DNA of 64,000 nt from an uncultured Altererythrobacter sp. (GTDB taxonomy: Bacteria > Pseudomonadota > Alphaproteobacteria > Sphingomonadales > Sphingomonadaceae). The stretch lies in the NCBI GenBank assembly GCA_946886565.1, contig CAMPIX010000010.1, positions 13,826 to 77,825 of the forward strand, written 5' to 3'. The translations under genes and the position numbers were made by a program. Positions 62,005 to 64,000 of the stretch are shown one piece after another. Position 1 is the first letter of the stretch. Each line of letters opens with the position of its first letter. Below the pieces are notes generated by a model. It saw only the letters and a program-made list of their open reading frames with translations, searched no databases and had not been told where the DNA came from.

Positions 62005-63363
62005 ATGAATTCAATGCGTTCGCGATTTCGTTCTTTCCGTGCGGCGTCAACCCTGTCCGTTGCCGCCGCAGCCTCCTTGCTGACTGCGCCGGTGCAGGCG
62101 GACGAGCTGCGCGATGCGGTCGCGGCGGATATGCCGGAGCTGATGGAGCTTTACCGCGATCTCCACGCACATCCCGAGCTGAGCTTCGAGGAAGTCGAGA
62201 CCGCCAGGAAGCTCGCTGCACGGATGCGCGAGCTCGGCTTCGAGGTGACCGAAGGCGTGGGCAAGACCGGCGTGGTTTCGGTGATGACAAACGGCGAGGG
62301 CCCCACGGTCATGCTGCGCGCCGACATGGACGGGTTGCCGGTGGTCGAGCAGACCGGGCTGCCGTTCGCCTCGAAGGAAGTCGCGGTGCCCGCCTCGGGG
62401 GTCGAGACCGGCGTGATGCACGCCTGCGGCCACGACACCCACATGGCCGCGTGGATCGGCGCGGCGCAGCAGCTCGCCGAGCGCAAGGACGAGTGGTCGG
62501 GCACGCTGGTGATGATCCTCCAGCCGGCCGAGGAGATCGGCGAGGGCGCGCTGGCGATGATCGAGGACGGGCTCTACACGCGCTTTCCCAAGCCCGACTA
62601 TGCGATCGCATTCCACGACGCGGCGCAGTTCCCGGCCGGCATGATCGGCTATTCGCCGGGCTACGCGCTGGCGAACGTCGACAGCGTCGACATCGTCATC
62701 CCCGGCGTGGGTGGCCACGGGGCCTATCCGCACACCGCGAAGGATCCGATCGTGCTCGCCAGCGCGATCGTGACCAGGCTGCAGACGCTTGTCAGCCGCG
62801 AGGTCAATCCGCTCGATTCGGCCGTGGTCACGGTCGGCAGCTTCCACGCGGGCGCCAAGCACAACATCATCTCCGACGAGGCGAAGCTGCAGCTCACCGT
62901 CCGCTCGTATAGCGACGAGACGCGCAAGCAGTTGCTCGACGGGATCGCTCGCATCGCGCGCGGCGAGGCGATCGCGGCGGGCATGCCCGAAAACAAGATG
63001 CCCACGGTGACGGTGGCCGAACCTTATACGCCCTCGACCTTCAACTCGCCCGAATTCACGGAGCAGGTCATGGCGGGCTTCAAGGAACGCTTCGGTGAGG
63101 ATCGCGTGGTTCAGGTGCCCTCGGTCATGGGAGGGGAGGATTTCGGGCAGTTCCTGCGCGCCGATCCCGAGGAGATGGAATCGCTGATCTTCTGGGTCGG
63201 CGGCGTGCCGCAGGCGCAGTTCGATGCGGCGCAGAAGGGCGAGGGCACGCTGCCGTCGCTGCACAGTCCGTTCTGGGCGCCCGACGCGGAAAAGGTGATC
63301 GCGACCGCGGCCGAAGCGCTTGCCGCCGCGACGCTCGACCTGTTGCCGAAAACAGGGGGCTAA
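62005..63363 (+). CDS. Exported M20-family amidohydrolase
   Basis: 452 residues with a signal peptide (RFRSFRAASTLSVAAAASLLTAPVQA). It is a metal-dependent M20D amidohydrolase of the hippurate/N-acyl amino acid type: RDLHAHPELSFEE, MHACGHDTHMA (metal ligands), QPAEEIGEGALAMIEDG, a dimerisation domain with HGAYPHTAKDP, and VPSVMGGEDFGQFL. It would hydrolyse N-acyl or amide substrates in the periplasm. Its stop overlaps the end of the convergent gene by four bases. Confidence 0.92.
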   Translation: MNSMRSRFRSFRAASTLSVAAAASLLTAPVQADELRDAVAADMPELMELYRDLHAHPELSFEEVETARKLAARMRELGFEVTEGVGKTGVVSVMTNGEGPTVMLRADMDGLPVVEQTGLPFASKEVAVPASGVETGVMHACGHDTHMAAWIGAAQQLAERKDEWSGTLVMILQPAEEIGEGALAMIEDGLYTRFPKPDYAIAFHDAAQFPAGMIGYSPGYALANVDSVDIVIPGVGGHGAYPHTAKDPIVLASAIVTRLQTLVSREVNPLDSAVVTVGSFHAGAKHNIISDEAKLQLTVRSYSDETRKQLLDGIARIARGEAIAAGMPENKMPTVTVAEPYTPSTFNSPEFTEQVMAGFKERFGEDRVVQVPSVMGGEDFGQFLRADPEEMESLIFWVGGVPQAQFDAAQKGEGTLPSLHSPFWAPDAEKVIATAAEALAAATLDLLPKTGG

Positions 63364-63875
63364 TACTCGAGTTCGCCGCCGCCGCGCGCGGCCGAGCCTT
63401 CGAGCAAAGAGCGGGTCTGACGCGCGCGCAGGGCCCGGAACTCGCGCAACAGTGCTTGCTGTTCGGACGGATCGAGGCGCTCGAACTCGGCCTGGGTCAG
63501 TCCCAGCGCGGCGTAGTCGATGCCCGTTCCGACCCGGGTCGTGCTGTTGCGGCGCGGTGCGTAGCTCGAATCCTGCTCGGCGCTCCCGGCGCTGTCCATC
63601 GGCGCGCCGAAGTCGCTGTCGCTGCCGTAGTCGAACGACGCCGCGTGGTTGCTGCTGCGCCCCGAGCGATCGACCAGTTTGGCCTGGCCGAACTTGGCGA
63701 CCTCCGCCCGCTCGAGCGCGGTTTGGCGCTCGTGCGCTTCGATTCCTTCGGCGACCGCCTTGCGATTTTCGCCATCGGCAAAGATCGCCAGCGCGGCGGT
63801 CAGGCACACGGTCACCACGGCGAAATGCCGGTACATCTTGGCGTCGACCGCTGCCTTTCGTGTACGCCTTGCCAT
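63360..63875 (-). CDS. Hypothetical protein with one membrane anchor
   Basis: 171 residues. The basic N-terminus (MARRTRKAAVDAKMYRHF) is followed by one hydrophobic segment (AVVTVCLTAALAIFA), then a charged, partly disordered tail with Ser/Gly-rich stretches and a C-terminal helix (TQAEFERLDPSEQQALLREFRALRARQ). No family recognised; probably an inner-membrane-anchored periplasmic protein. Confidence 0.72.
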   Translation of the reverse strand: MARRTRKAAVDAKMYRHFAVVTVCLTAALAIFADGENRKAVAEGIEAHERQTALERAEVAKFGQAKLVDRSGRSSNHAASFDYGSDSDFGAPMDSAGSAEQDSSYAPRRNSTTRVGTGIDYAALGLTQAEFERLDPSEQQALLREFRALRARQTRSLLEGSAARGGGELEY

Positions 63876-63947
63876 CGACCGGCCCGGCTAGCAGCGAAGG
63901 GTTAAGATCGTGGCAACACGGCACTTTTCGCAAGCAGGGTCAATGGT

Positions 63948-64000
63948 ATGACGGCCGCCGAAGCCCCGAAGGACCCCGACGGCCGTGCTCTCCTCCCCAG
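63948..64000 (+). CDS. Possible start of a gene running off the right edge
   Basis: An ATG at 63948 opens a frame (MTAAEAPKDPDGRALLP) that continues past the end of the window. GCAGGG lies 11-16 bases upstream. Too short to identify. Divergent from the preceding hypothetical gene. Confidence 0.4.
   Translation, partial: MTAAEAPKDPDGRALLP

Overview
The window is GC-rich chromosomal DNA of an alphaproteobacterium, most likely Sphingomonadales and perhaps Erythrobacteraceae. That placement is inferred from gene order (sdhE beside recG and mfd; 5-formyl-THF cyclo-ligase, 6S RNA and zapA together; tkt-gap-pgk-aldolase in a row) and from remembered protein resemblance, not from a search.

Layout. 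Positions 1-9849 are core chromosome: the 5' end of nadK, an EAL phosphodiesterase, mfd, sdhE, recG, and a two-gene H-NOX / GAF-GGDEF-EAL operon that probably couples nitric oxide to c-di-GMP. Positions 9850-40162 are an integrative element of about 30.3 kb inserted at the 3' end of a tRNA-Pro(CGG) gene. It is bounded by a 24-bp direct repeat, has a triple 12-bp repeat just inside each end (probable integrase arm sites), and carries its integrase next to the tRNA. Positions 40220-64000 are core again: thyA, a branched-chain 2-oxo acid dehydrogenase operon (E1a-E1b-E2), tRNA-Asp, 5-FCL / 6S RNA / zapA, tkt-gap-pgk-thioesterase-class I aldolase, thiE, two cell-wall enzymes, efp, an inositol-phosphatase-family gene, tRNA-Leu, an SLC13-type permease and an M20 amidohydrolase.

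The element's cargo reads as defence. Its left part has a DUF2971 protein, a small PD-(D/E)XK-like protein, a frameshifted DUF3800 gene, an SbcD/SbcC-like nuclease-ATPase pair, and a very large DUF4011-type helicase-nuclease whose C-terminal DUF3320 domain is cut off by an in-frame stop. The middle (25197-29389) has two DEDD exonucleases and three hypothetical genes of a kind seen on plasmids and islands.

The right part (29852-37834) is the most unusual. One operon encodes an acyl-carrier-like protein, an XRE regulator, an ImmA/IrrE metallopeptidase with a C-terminal chagasin-like cysteine-protease-inhibitor domain, a papain-family cysteine protease, and a divergent thymidylate-synthase-fold protein. 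Converging on it is an operon with a ribbon-helix-helix-type regulator, a MazG-like NTP pyrophosphohydrolase with an extra C-terminal domain, and a uracil-DNA-glycosylase-family protein. Divergent from that is a metallophosphoesterase fused to a second thymidylate-synthase-like domain, followed by a gamma-glutamylcyclotransferase-like gene. Overlapping start and stop codons tie most of these genes together. I know of no described system with this combination; a pyrimidine-nucleotide-centred defence or addiction module with a protease/inhibitor switch is my inference.

Several dispersed palindromic repeats occur in the core DNA. One lies inside the reading frame of the E2 interdomain linker and recurs in inverted orientation between gap and pgk, where it adjoins the pgk Shine-Dalgarno sequence. 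Another looks like a MITE with near-perfect 25-bp terminal inverted repeats.
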